Below are positions 52,164 through 60,796 of a DNA stretch of 64,000 nucleotides, one piece after another. The position numbers and the translations under genes are program-made. The stretch lies in contig JBCCUL010000007.1 in the NCBI GenBank assembly GCA_039197065.1, positions 186,001 to 250,000 of the forward strand, read 5' to 3'. The stretch's first letter is position 1, and each line of letters starts with the position of its first letter. The notes beneath the pieces are model-generated. The model was not told the origin of the DNA. It saw only the letters and a program-made list of their open reading frames with translations, and did no database searches. Origin of the DNA: JANQPX01 sp039197065 (GTDB lineage: Bacteria; Pseudomonadota; Alphaproteobacteria; Geminicoccales; Geminicoccaceae).

Positions 52164-53270
52164 ATGGCTAGCTTTACTGTAGCAACTCGGAAATCTGCCT
52201 TAGCCCTTGCAGCAGGCGTCTCGGCGCTAGTCATCGCTTCGGCGGCACAGGCGCAGGATGCCGTCGATCTCAGCGGCGAGACCGTCGAATTCGTCATCCC
52301 CTTCTCTGAATCCGGCGGCTCCGCGCGCTGGGCCAACTTCTACGCGCCGCTTCTGAGCGAAGCACTGCCCGGCAATCCGACCGTCGTGGTGAAATTCATG
52401 CCGGGCGCCGGCTCGACCAAGGGGGCCAACTGGTTCCAGGAACAGAGCGCCGATGATGGCACCGTGATCTTCGGCACCTCCGGCTCGACCCAGTTCCCCT
52501 ATCTGCTCGGCGATCCGCGGGTGCGTTACGAGTATAATGACTGGCAGGTTGTGCTCGCCTCGGGTGTCGGTGGCGTCACCTATCTGCCGCCCGACATCGC
52601 CGAGAAATTCGATGGCGATGCCGACGATCTCGGTGACATCGACTTTCTTTGGGGCAGCCAGGGCGCCACGCGCCTCGATCTCGTCGCCAATCTCGCCTGG
52701 AAAATGCTGGGCATGAAGGTCGAGCCCGTGTTCGGCATTGAAGGTCGCGGCGACGGCCGGCTGATGTTCGAGCGCGGCGAGGCCAATATCGACTACCAGA
52801 CCTCACCCGCTTACTTGAAGAGCGTCGTGCCCATGGTCGAAGACGGCCTTGCCGTTCCGATGATGACCTGGGGCGGCCTGGATGATGCCGGCAACATCAT
52901 CCGCGATCCCAACTTCCCCGATCTTCCGACCTTCAAGGAGGTCTGCGAGGCGACCGCCGCCTGTGAGACCAGCGGCGAGTCCTGGGATGCCTGGAAGGCT
53001 TTCTTCATCGCGGGCTTCCCGGCGCAGAAGATGGTCTTCCTGCCGCAAGCGGCGTCCGCAGAAGTGGTGGCCGCCTATGAGGAAGCGTTCAACACCATCC
53101 TCGCGCGCGACGACTTCGCCGAGATCTCAGCCAAGACCGTCGGCATCTATCCTCAGATGACCGGCGATGCCGCGGCCAAGGCGAAGGCTCTGGCAACCGA
53201 GGTTCCGGATGCCACCAAGCAATTCGTCATCGACTGGCTGGCTGAAGACTACGGCGTCACGCTGAACTGA
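52164..53270 (+). CDS. Tripartite tricarboxylate transporter substrate-binding protein (TctC family)
   Basis: A 368-residue periplasmic receptor. The signal peptide spans about residues 1-30 (ALAAGVSALVIASAAQA, then QDAVDLSG). The mature domain opens ETVEFVIPFSESGGSARWAN and contains VVVKFMPGAGSTKGANWFQE and GTSGSTQFPYLLGDP, typical of large TctC/Bug receptors. CAGGAGG lies seven bases before ATG 52164. It precedes the fused TctA-TctB permease by 57 bp, giving a complete tripartite system. Ligand is probably a di- or tricarboxylate or aromatic-derived acid handled by the PrpF-like enzyme downstream. Confidence 0.9.
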   Translation: MASFTVATRKSALALAAGVSALVIASAAQAQDAVDLSGETVEFVIPFSESGGSARWANFYAPLLSEALPGNPTVVVKFMPGAGSTKGANWFQEQSADDGTVIFGTSGSTQFPYLLGDPRVRYEYNDWQVVLASGVGGVTYLPPDIAEKFDGDADDLGDIDFLWGSQGATRLDLVANLAWKMLGMKVEPVFGIEGRGDGRLMFERGEANIDYQTSPAYLKSVVPMVEDGLAVPMMTWGGLDDAGNIIRDPNFPDLPTFKEVCEATAACETSGESWDAWKAFFIAGFPAQKMVFLPQAASAEVVAAYEEAFNTILARDDFAEISAKTVGIYPQMTGDAAAKAKALATEVPDATKQFVIDWLAEDYGVTLN

Positions 53271-53327
53271 TATCCAAGGCCGGCCTTCCTCCGGGGAGGT
53301 CGGCCGCTGACGCCGGGGACATAGTCC

Positions 53328-55343
53328 ATGGATCTGCTAGCGACCGCGCTGCCGGCCCTTGGCGAGGCCATCACGCTTATTCTCCAGCCGCAGCAGCTCG
53401 CCTTCCTGCTGATCGGCGTTCTACTCGGCCTTTCTGTCGGCGTATTCCCGGGCCTTGGCGGCATCGCCGGCCTCAGCCTGGTTCTCCCTTTCATCTTCGG
53501 CATGGATCCGGTCTCGGGCCTGGCACTGATGGTCGGGCTCATCGCCGTCGTACCGACTTCGGACACCTTTGCCTCCGTGCTGCTCGGCATTCCGGGATCC
53601 ACGGCGAGCCAGGCGACCGTGCTGGACGGCTTTCCCCTCGCGAAGAAGGGCGAAGCTGCGAGAGCACTGTCCGCGGCCTTCGTCTCATCGCTGTTCGGCG
53701 GCATTCTGGGCGCCATCGTCCTGACCTTTTTCATCCTGATCGCCCGCCCGCTGATCCTGGCCTTCGGCCTGCCCGAGATGCTGATGGTCACGCTCCTCGG
53801 CCTCTCGATGGTCGCCATCCTGGCCGGACGGATTCCGCTCAAAGGCGTCGTCGCCGCAGGCCTCGGCCTGATGGTCGGCACCATCGGCGAGGCGGGCGCC
53901 GGCGGCAGTCTTCGGATGTCGACCTACGATATTCCCTATCTGATCGACGGTCTCTCCCTCGTCATCGTCGGCCTCGGTATCTTCGCCATTCCCGAAATCG
54001 TGGCCCTGCTGCGCCAGGACCGGGCGATTTCCAAGACCGGCAGTCTGGGCAAGGGCTGGATGGATGGGATCAGGGATTGGTGGCGCAATCTCTGGCTGTC
54101 GATCCGCTGTTCCGCGGTCGGCGTGCTGGTCGGCGTTATACCAGGCCTCGGCGGCTCTGTGGTCGACTGGATCGCTTACGGCTTCACCGTGCAATCCGCC
54201 AAGGACAAGAGCCAGTTCGGCAAGGGCGACGTGCGCGGCGTGATCGGGCCCGAGAGTTCGAACAACGCAAAGGAGGGCGGCGGTCTGGTGCCGACCCTCA
54301 TCTTCGGTATCCCAGGCTCAGGCAGCATGGCGGTGTTCCTGGGCGGCATTGCACTCCTGGGCTATGACCCCGGCCCTCACATGGTGCGCCACAATCTGGA
54401 CATCACCTACACCATCGTCTGGTCCCTGGCGCTCGCCAATGTGTTCGGCGCCGGCCTTTGCATTCTGCTTTCCGGTCAGATCGCACGCCTGACCACGATC
54501 CGCTTCACCCTGGTGGCGCCGTTCCTGTTCATGGTGATCGCGTTCGCGGCCTTCCAGTCCCGCCAGTCCCTCGGCGACCTCGCGGCGCTTATGGCGATCG
54601 GCATGCTCGGCATCTTCCTTCGCCGCTTCGAGTGGTCAAGGCCGGCCTTCCTGATCGGCTTCGTCCTCTCCTCCCAGGCCGAAGGCTTCGCCAACCAGGC
54701 GAACCAGATCGCCGGCGCCAAGTTCCGCCAGAGCTTCGAAGCCGGCATGGCCTATATCGCCTCGCCGGTCGTCCTGATCATCCTTCTGCTGACCGTCATT
54801 TCGATCGTCATCGGCATCCGCCAGGGCAAACAGATCTTAGGCTCCGACAACCCGCCGACCGGCGCCAAACGTGCCCCTCTGATCTTTCTCATCTGCATCA
54901 CCGCCTATCTGATGGTGGCCTGGATCGATGCGTTCCAGATCAGCTTGGTGAGCGACAAGATCTTCCCGCTGACCGTCGGCACCGTCACCCTGATCGGCTG
55001 CCTCGTGCTGTTGATCAAGATGATGCTGGCGCCGGAAGGACATGCGCTGTTTGCGGATCAGGAGCAAGGCGGCGAGGATGGCAGCGCCCCCCACGGGCTA
55101 TGGCCGACGCTCGCATGGTTCGGCTTTCTGCTCGTTCTCTCCTCGCTGTTCGGCTTCATCATCGCGCTTACGATCTTCTTCCTCGCGTTCCTGCGCATCC
55201 GGGCAGGCATCAGCTGGGCGCAGACCCTGATCTTGTCGGCAGCTGCCATCGGTCTCATCTGTTTCCTGGCCGGCACCCTCAACCGCGATTTCCCGCCAGG
55301 GCTGCTGCAGGAATTTGTCGACCTGCCTTGGCCGCTAACCTAA
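53328..55343 (+). CDS. Tripartite tricarboxylate transporter permease, TctA-TctB fusion
   Basis: A 671-residue membrane protein with about 15 helices. Residues 1 to about 505 are TctA: LLGLSVGVFPGLGGIAGLSL, VPTSDTFASVLLGIPGSTASQATVLDG and the second GxxPGLGG-type motif VGVIPGLGGSVVDW. About 515-671 is TctB with four helices (LIFLICITAYLMVAWIDAF; FPLTVGTVTLIGCLVLLI; WPTLAWFGFLLVLSSLFGF). Most systems encode TctB separately in front of TctA; here it is joined to the C-terminus. TctA forms the proton-coupled channel that takes substrate from TctC. Confidence 0.9.
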   Translation: MDLLATALPALGEAITLILQPQQLAFLLIGVLLGLSVGVFPGLGGIAGLSLVLPFIFGMDPVSGLALMVGLIAVVPTSDTFASVLLGIPGSTASQATVLDGFPLAKKGEAARALSAAFVSSLFGGILGAIVLTFFILIARPLILAFGLPEMLMVTLLGLSMVAILAGRIPLKGVVAAGLGLMVGTIGEAGAGGSLRMSTYDIPYLIDGLSLVIVGLGIFAIPEIVALLRQDRAISKTGSLGKGWMDGIRDWWRNLWLSIRCSAVGVLVGVIPGLGGSVVDWIAYGFTVQSAKDKSQFGKGDVRGVIGPESSNNAKEGGGLVPTLIFGIPGSGSMAVFLGGIALLGYDPGPHMVRHNLDITYTIVWSLALANVFGAGLCILLSGQIARLTTIRFTLVAPFLFMVIAFAAFQSRQSLGDLAALMAIGMLGIFLRRFEWSRPAFLIGFVLSSQAEGFANQANQIAGAKFRQSFEAGMAYIASPVVLIILLLTVISIVIGIRQGKQILGSDNPPTGAKRAPLIFLICITAYLMVAWIDAFQISLVSDKIFPLTVGTVTLIGCLVLLIKMMLAPEGHALFADQEQGGEDGSAPHGLWPTLAWFGFLLVLSSLFGFIIALTIFFLAFLRIRAGISWAQTLILSAAAIGLICFLAGTLNRDFPPGLLQEFVDLPWPLT

Positions 55344-55379
55344 TACGAAATTTGGGCTTCACCGAAACGATGGTCTGAC

Positions 55380-56465
55380 ATGAGGCAAACCGCTGTTCCC
55401 TTTCTCTTCGTCCGCGGCGGCACGTCGCGCGGCCCCTATTTCCTGCGTTCGGACTTGCCGGAGGACAAAGATGTCCTTTCCAAAGTGCTTGTAGCGGTCG
55501 TGGGCGCCGGCAACCCGCGCAATATCGACGGTCTCGGCGGCGGCAATGCGGTCACCACCAAGGTCGCGATGCTTTCCCGCTCCGAAGACCCTAATGCCGA
55601 TGTCGACTATTTCTTCGCTCAGGTCGCCGTCGAAAAAGAGCTCGTCGACTACGCACCGACCTGCGGCAATATCCTGGTCGGCGTCGGCCCCGCCGCGATC
55701 GAGATGGGTCTCGTACCGATTACCGGTGACGAAACGCCTGTCCGCATCCGCGGCGTCAATACCGGCGCCCTCGTCGAAGCCGTGGTGCAGACGCCGGACG
55801 GTGCGGTGCGCTATGATGGCGATCTCGCGATCGACGGTGTCCCCGGCACCGCAGCACCCATCGCTCTCAACTTCATGGAGGTGGTGGGGTCGCGCACCGG
55901 CGCCATGTTGCCGACCGGCAAGGCCAGGGAGACGATCGACGGCATCGAGGTCACCTGCATCGACGTCGCCATGCCCATGATGATCGGCCGGGCCGCTGAC
56001 TTCGGGATTTCTGGACATGAGAGCCAGGAGGAACTTGATGAGAACAAAGCCCTGTTCGAACGGATGGAGGTTATTCGTATCGAAGCCGGACGTCGCATGG
56101 GATTCGGTGATGTCTCCGAAGGTGTTACGCCCAAGATCGGCCTGGTTGCCGAGCCGCGCGGCGATGGCCATATCGCCGCTCGCTATTTCATGCCCTGGAC
56201 CACGCACCCGACCATGGCGGTGACGGGCTCGCAATGCCTGGCCGCCTCTGCCCTCCTCCCTGGCAGCGTCGCCGCCGGTCTGGCGAGACCGATCGAACCA
56301 GCCCCAGCCGTCGTCAAGATCGAACATCCCATGGGCGAGATGGCGGTGACCGTCGACTATGAGCGCGGCGATGACGGCCTCGACTTCAGGTCGGCAGGCG
56401 TCGTGCGCACGGCGCGGCTCATCGCGCGCGGCGAGGTGATGGTGCCTGACGGCATCCTGTCCTGA
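55380..56465 (+). CDS. PrpF/4-oxalomesaconate tautomerase-family isomerase
   Basis: A 361-residue PrpF-fold (diaminopimelate epimerase-like) protein. The start FLFVRGGTSRGPYFLRSDLP carries the family RGGTSRG motif, and DGLGGGNAVTTKVAML, YAPTCGNILVGVGPAAIEMG (Cys acid/base region) and GDGHIAARYF continue it. Relatives isomerise 2-methyl-aconitate (PrpF) or 4-oxalomesaconate (GalD in gallate and protocatechuate 4,5-cleavage). It lies 37 bp after the TctA-TctB gene, with a D-2-hydroxyacid dehydrogenase behind it, so an unsaturated tricarboxylate imported by the transporter is a plausible substrate. No AcnD or PrpC partner is present. Confidence 0.85.
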   Translation: MRQTAVPFLFVRGGTSRGPYFLRSDLPEDKDVLSKVLVAVVGAGNPRNIDGLGGGNAVTTKVAMLSRSEDPNADVDYFFAQVAVEKELVDYAPTCGNILVGVGPAAIEMGLVPITGDETPVRIRGVNTGALVEAVVQTPDGAVRYDGDLAIDGVPGTAAPIALNFMEVVGSRTGAMLPTGKARETIDGIEVTCIDVAMPMMIGRAADFGISGHESQEELDENKALFERMEVIRIEAGRRMGFGDVSEGVTPKIGLVAEPRGDGHIAARYFMPWTTHPTMAVTGSQCLAASALLPGSVAAGLARPIEPAPAVVKIEHPMGEMAVTVDYERGDDGLDFRSAGVVRTARLIARGEVMVPDGILS

Positions 56466-56544
56466 AACGCTCGCGCGAAACGTAAGCAGCACGTCTAGAC
56501 CAGGCGCGCACCGCCGATCGCATCCGACATGAGGAGCTCTGAAC

Positions 56545-57522
56545 GTGAAGGTCCATATTCTTGACGACTGGTTCGATACGCTCAAAGACCTGCCGAGCTT
56601 CAAGCGCCTAGCCGGTCATGACGTCGCCGTCTGGACCGATCACGTCAAGGACGTCGACACGCTGACGGAACGGCTTGCCGAGGCGGAAGCGCTCGTGCTG
56701 TTCCGGGAACGAACCCCAATTCCGGGCGAACTGCTGGATCGCCTGCCGAAACTCAAGCTGATCAGCCAGCGGAGCGTCTATCCGCATGTGGACCTGACCG
56801 GCTGCAGCCGAAACGGTGTGCTGCTCTGCTCGAACATGCATGCGGACACCCCGTCGATCGCCGCGGCCGAGCTGACCTTCGCCCTGATCCTGGCCGCCGC
56901 GCGCCAACTACCGGAACAGACGACATCGCTGAAGGCCGGCAAGTGGCAATCAGGCGTTGGCCAGACGCTTGCTGGACGGACGATCGGTCTCTACGGCTTC
57001 GGTCGGATCGCGAGGCAGGTTGCGGACTATGCGCGCGCCTTCGGCATGAAGGTTGTCTGGTGGGCCTCGGACGCCGGTCGTGCCCGTGCTGCTGCGGCTG
57101 GCGAGATCGTTGCTGAAAGTCGGAGAAAATTCTTTGCCGACGCCGATGTCGTCAGCCTGCATGTGCGCCTGAAGCCGGAGACGAAAGGCATCATCGGCGA
57201 GACGGATCTGCTCGCCATGAAACCGTCAGCGATTTTCGTGAACACGTCACGCGCCGGTCTCGTGGCGCGGGGCGCACTGGAGGCGGCTTTGCAAGGAGGG
57301 CGTCCGGGCAAGATTGCACTGGATGTCTTCGAAACCGAACCGATGACCGACGCTGACGATCCGATTGTCAGCCACCCATCGGTCATCGCAACGCCGCATA
57401 TCGGCTATGTGACCGAAGACGAGCTCGGTCTGCAGTTCGCTGATATCTACGATCAGATCAACGCCTACGCCGAAGGTGCGCCGATCAATATGATCAACCC
57501 CGAGGTCTGGGAACGACGCTGA
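56545..57522 (+). CDS. D-2-hydroxyacid dehydrogenase family protein
   Basis: A 325-residue NAD(P)-dependent dehydrogenase. The Rossmann motif is GLYGFGRIARQVADYARAFG. The catalytic triad is visible as Arg in VNTSRAGLVARGAL, Glu in LDVFETEP and His in ATPHIGYVTEDELG. The N-terminal part (MKVHILDDWFDTLKDLPSFK) matches the subgroup that includes hydroxypyruvate, glyoxylate and phosphoglycerate dehydrogenase relatives. It starts with GTG at 56545 behind GAGGAG and forms the end of the tripartite-transporter operon. It probably reduces or oxidises the 2-hydroxy or 2-oxo acid produced after PrpF-type isomerisation. Confidence 0.88.
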   Translation: MKVHILDDWFDTLKDLPSFKRLAGHDVAVWTDHVKDVDTLTERLAEAEALVLFRERTPIPGELLDRLPKLKLISQRSVYPHVDLTGCSRNGVLLCSNMHADTPSIAAAELTFALILAAARQLPEQTTSLKAGKWQSGVGQTLAGRTIGLYGFGRIARQVADYARAFGMKVVWWASDAGRARAAAAGEIVAESRRKFFADADVVSLHVRLKPETKGIIGETDLLAMKPSAIFVNTSRAGLVARGALEAALQGGRPGKIALDVFETEPMTDADDPIVSHPSVIATPHIGYVTEDELGLQFADIYDQINAYAEGAPINMINPEVWERR

Positions 57523-57623
57523 GCCTCTTAAGGTGCCGTTTGAGACAAGGGCTATCTCACCACGGATGAGACCAATGCGACCTTTGGTGCAGCAACGCCT
57601 TCAAGAAAGCCTGAAGTCGCCTA

Positions 57624-57986
57624 TCATGTGGAACAGGCCTCGATCCGAGACAACAGATCGTCAAAGTCCACCGGTTTGGTGAGATAGTGATCGGCGCCGA
57701 TATTGATGCCTTTGTCTATCGCCTGCTGAAAGGCCAGTGCGGATAGGAACAAGAACGGCTTTGGGCTGTGATTCGGCAAGGTCTGGAGCTTTTCCTTGAG
57801 CTCGAACCCATCCATGTTAGGCATGCCGATATCGGAGATGATCACATCCGGATTCTCCGCGATGATGGTTTCGAGGCCGATGGCGCCATCCCCCGCCTCG
57901 AGGGTCTTATGGCCGGCATCCTCAAGCTCATCGACAATCAGTTGCCGAAGGTCCTGTTCATCTTCGATAACGATGATTGTAGCCAT
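57624..57986 (-). CDS. Receiver-only response regulator (CheY-like)
   Basis: A 120-residue single receiver domain (MATIIVIEDEQDLRQLIVDE). The acidic pocket is in VIEDE, the phospho-acceptor Asp52 is in ISDIGMPNMDG, and Thr/Ser and Lys switch residues are in LFLSAL and LTKPVDF. There is no output domain, so it acts by protein-protein contact. A GTG at 57998 would add four residues. No histidine kinase is adjacent; the neighbours are metabolic genes. The 101 bp between it and the convergent dehydrogenase gene show nothing notable. Confidence 0.9.
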   Translation of the reverse strand: MATIIVIEDEQDLRQLIVDELEDAGHKTLEAGDGAIGLETIIAENPDVIISDIGMPNMDGFELKEKLQTLPNHSPKPFLFLSALAFQQAIDKGINIGADHYLTKPVDFDDLLSRIEACST

Positions 57987-58078
57987 ATCGATCTTCACTC
58001 ACCAAGTAAAATGGGCAGCGCTTGGACAAGCGATCTTCAGCTTATTCCTCAGTAATGAAAAAACTGTTAACAGCTTAA

Positions 58079-59053
58079 CTATGCTCTGAGAGGCGCAATC
58101 GCTTCAATATGGTCCGGCGACAGACCGCAGCAGCCGCCGATAATCTGCACGCCGGATTCGACCCATCCATCGGCATATCGCCGAAACTCATCTGTTGGGA
58201 TGATCGCGTCAAACTGCCAGTGCGGCATCTTGAAATAGCCTGAGTCGGGATAGGCCATGAGCGGGCCGTCATAGGCATCGCGCAGGATCGAGAGCGCATC
58301 GGCGACGACGTTCGACGGCGCATGCATGATCCCCGCTGCCGCCACATCGAAGCCTTTGAGCACGTCGACCACCTCCTCGAACGGAATGTCCCGCTCCTGC
58401 GCGAAGCTGAGAACCTGTCCGTCGGCGCCGCGGCGTGCGGAAAACCCGGCCCAGACCGGCAACCCGCTCGCCTCAGCCGCCTCGAAGGCCGGCGCCATCC
58501 TGTCGGGGTGATACATCATTTCGAGAATGATGAGATCGCAGCCCCCGGACTTATGCAGCATCGCCAGTCTCTGAAGGGCGTCGGCCATCTCCTGCCGGTC
58601 AGGCGCCAGCGCAAAATCCGAACGATCGGCGCCGGCGACAATGGGAATCATATGGGAGAGCGATCCCGCCAAGACCACGTCCTCCCGTCCGCATGCCGTT
58701 CGCGCCCGATGCGCCGCCTCGATCGCAGCCTGATTGATCTCCTCGAACTGCTCGCCAAAGCCCGCCGGATCAAGCATAAGCGGCGAGGACGCGTAAGTGT
58801 TGGCTGTGATGATGTCGGCGCCGGCCAGGATGTAGTCCCGGTGAACCGCCTCGAGCACGGCCAAATGATCGAGGGTTGCCGGTCCGCACCAGGCCTTACC
58901 GTCCATCGGCACGCCACGCCGCTCAAGTTCCGTGCCGGTTCCACCGTCGAGAACGACGATGCCACCGTCATCAAGCCTTTGCTTCAACCCTGAATAGCTC
59001 AAACGCCGTCTCGCCCGAAAAACGTGATCCATCTTGCGCGGACGCCAACGCAT
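58079..59053 (-). CDS. Homocysteine S-methyltransferase family protein with altered zinc site
   Basis: A 324-residue TIM-barrel protein of the homocysteine/betaine S-methyltransferase family. IVVLDGGTGTELERRGVPMD, the substrate block ADIITANTYASSP and the C-terminal GGCCGLSPDHIEAI (two adjacent zinc Cys) are present. The third zinc ligand, normally Cys in a GINC-x-x-P motif, is replaced in AGIMHAPSNV, where His occupies the Cys place. The family moves a methyl group from betaine, S-methylmethionine or another donor to homocysteine. Betaine made by the carnitine genes is a possible donor (inference). Start uncertain: ATG 59032 would shorten it by seven residues; neither has a clear ribosome-binding site. 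Confidence 0.8.
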   Translation of the reverse strand: MRWRPRKMDHVFRARRRLSYSGLKQRLDDGGIVVLDGGTGTELERRGVPMDGKAWCGPATLDHLAVLEAVHRDYILAGADIITANTYASSPLMLDPAGFGEQFEEINQAAIEAAHRARTACGREDVVLAGSLSHMIPIVAGADRSDFALAPDRQEMADALQRLAMLHKSGGCDLIILEMMYHPDRMAPAFEAAEASGLPVWAGFSARRGADGQVLSFAQERDIPFEEVVDVLKGFDVAAAGIMHAPSNVVADALSILRDAYDGPLMAYPDSGYFKMPHWQFDAIIPTDEFRRYADGWVESGVQIIGGCCGLSPDHIEAIAPLRA

Positions 59054-59209
59054 CCGGGCCTATTAGGCAGGGATCCTCGAAACCTGCAAATGGAAATTGC
59101 GGCTATGAGGCCACATGCATGACAAAGAAAATTGTGCTCGTTAACAAAAACTTATGATCTTTTTGCCATCTTCGGCCGATCTTTATTTCGCAGCTTAGGA
59201 ACACAGGTC

Positions 59210-60181
59210 ATGTCGGGCGTTCGATCATCGGCGGCGGTTTTATTTTTCATCGGCTGTCTCACGGGGATGGCGTCTCAAACCGCCACCGCTGACGCGGATA
59301 TCCGTCTAAACGTCATCGTTCCATTGGCGGCAGGCGGCGCACTTGATCGCTTTGCACGCACAGTCGAGCAGTTTCTGCCGAACGTCGCCGATATCGACGT
59401 TGCGGTAGAGAACTACTCCCCAAAGAACGGGGAGGACGGCTACCAGGAGTTTATGCGCAGGCCGGCGGATGGCTCTACCGTTCTCGCCTGGTTCGAGCCT
59501 GCGGCCGCCGCTTATCAGCCCGAAATCTCGCTCGACGATCTTGCCATCATCAATGTACAGGAAATCGAACCGCCTATCCTGGTCGCAAGCAGGGAGACCG
59601 GATGGCGAGATCTGCAGGACATGATGACAGCGGTCCGCAAGGCGCCGAACGACTATCGGCTGGGCATCGGTGGACGCACGGGCGGCGGCGCCCTCCTGAC
59701 GTCGGCGCTCCTCACCAATCTTGACCTTGAACTGACCGAGATAACCTATGGCAGCGGCGGCAAAGCGAGAAAGGGTTTGGCCCGTGGCGAGGTCGACCTC
59801 ACCGCCGGCAGCATCAATGCCGTGCGCAAGCTTGGCGACAAAGTGACAGCCCTTGCGGTTTTCTCACCGCGTCGTTTGCGCAGCTGGCCCGGGGTCCCAA
59901 CCCTTCGAGAAGCCTTGGGCGTTGAAGCGGATCAAGGCGTTACGGGCGCTGTCTATCGCTTCTTTGCCGTGCATCGTCGTTTTGCCGAGGACAATCCAGA
60001 GGCGTTTCAGGCGCTCGTCGAGCGTTTCAGACGCATGACCGAAGATGATGAGGGATTCCGAGAGAACGCATCCGAAGGTCGCGTCGGCGCTCATTGGTTC
60101 GGACCGACGGAGAGCACATCCTTGATTCAAAGGTCGCATCAGCATTTCAGAAAGCTGATCGCCGATCTACCGGATCGCTGA
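59210..60181 (+). CDS. TctC-family tripartite transporter substrate-binding protein (orphan)
   Basis: A 323-residue periplasmic receptor with signal peptide about residues 1-28 (SAAVLFFIGCLTGMASQTAT, then ADADI). The mature start RLNVIVPLAAGGALDRFART is the usual TctC/Bug opening with the AAGG loop. GIGGRTGGGALLTSALL and AGSINAVRKLGDKVTALAVF fit the second lobe. AGGA precedes ATG 59210; upstream codons in the same frame are not needed. No TctA/TctB gene is adjacent. It may use the fused permease at 53.3 kb or act as a sensor. A strong bidirectional terminator follows it. Confidence 0.85.
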   Translation: MSGVRSSAAVLFFIGCLTGMASQTATADADIRLNVIVPLAAGGALDRFARTVEQFLPNVADIDVAVENYSPKNGEDGYQEFMRRPADGSTVLAWFEPAAAAYQPEISLDDLAIINVQEIEPPILVASRETGWRDLQDMMTAVRKAPNDYRLGIGGRTGGGALLTSALLTNLDLELTEITYGSGGKARKGLARGEVDLTAGSINAVRKLGDKVTALAVFSPRRLRSWPGVPTLREALGVEADQGVTGAVYRFFAVHRRFAEDNPEAFQALVERFRRMTEDDEGFRENASEGRVGAHWFGPTESTSLIQRSHQHFRKLIADLPDR

Positions 60182-60236
60182 TCTCGACTGTAGAGCTCCG
60201 CGTCACGCCAATCAGATCGTAACGTCGTCAAAAAAA

Positions 60237-60272
60237 ATGAACAGAACGTGACATCGGTCACGTTCTGTTCAT
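60237..60272. terminator. Bidirectional Rho-independent terminator
   Basis: ATGAACAGAACGTGAC (60237-60252) is the exact reverse complement of 60257-60272, leaving a four-base loop. A run of A on the left side (60230-60237) and T on the right (60272-60275) supply U-tracts for both directions. It lies 55 bp after the TctC stop. Confidence 0.85.
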
Positions 60273-60339
60273 TTTGGCTCCGCTAGATTGCACAGACGAA
60301 AGAGGAGAAATCCCAAGAAAGAGCAAGTCGGAGTCAACG

Positions 60340-60531
60340 ATGATGATGACCGATCAAAAGACAAAAACCTGCATCCGCGGCGAGCGCGTGGACAATCTCT
60401 ACGATCGCGATGTCGCTGAAAAGGCCGAGATCAATCTCTTGACCAAGATCGCCAAGTTGGGCTTTCAGAGTTTCTCGCTCGCCTGGCTGATGGTAGATCG
60501 TCAGTGGCAGATCGTGGCGTTCGCCGAGTAA
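60340..60531 (+). CDS. Small hypothetical protein (63 aa)
   Basis: A 63-residue charged protein beginning MMMTDQKTKTCIRGERVDNL and ending LAWLMVDRQWQIVAFAE. Three in-frame ATG codons (60340, 60343, 60346) follow a CGGAG ribosome-binding site. The preceding terminator makes it a separate transcription unit. No family recognised. The 265 bp that follow (60532-60796) contain no recognisable feature. Confidence 0.6.
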   Translation: MMMTDQKTKTCIRGERVDNLYDRDVAEKAEINLLTKIAKLGFQSFSLAWLMVDRQWQIVAFAE

Positions 60532-60796
60532 TCTTGCTGCGTCGGTCAGCGTAAGATCTCAGCCGGCGCCAGGACGCCGGCTATCACCCTGGCGAATTGG
60601 GCCTATGAATCGCGCTTCGTAGGCCTTGATGTCCAGCAGGATCCGCTAGATCATTATTTCAAGACTGTGGCGGTGGCATGCCGATCATGTTCGACGCGTT
60701 CGCGATCGTTTCCGGTTGCGTGCCATAGGGTGACGGTAACGCGCTTGCGCTCCCACCGCTGAACGATGGCTGGTCCAGGAAAGAACGACTTAACCT

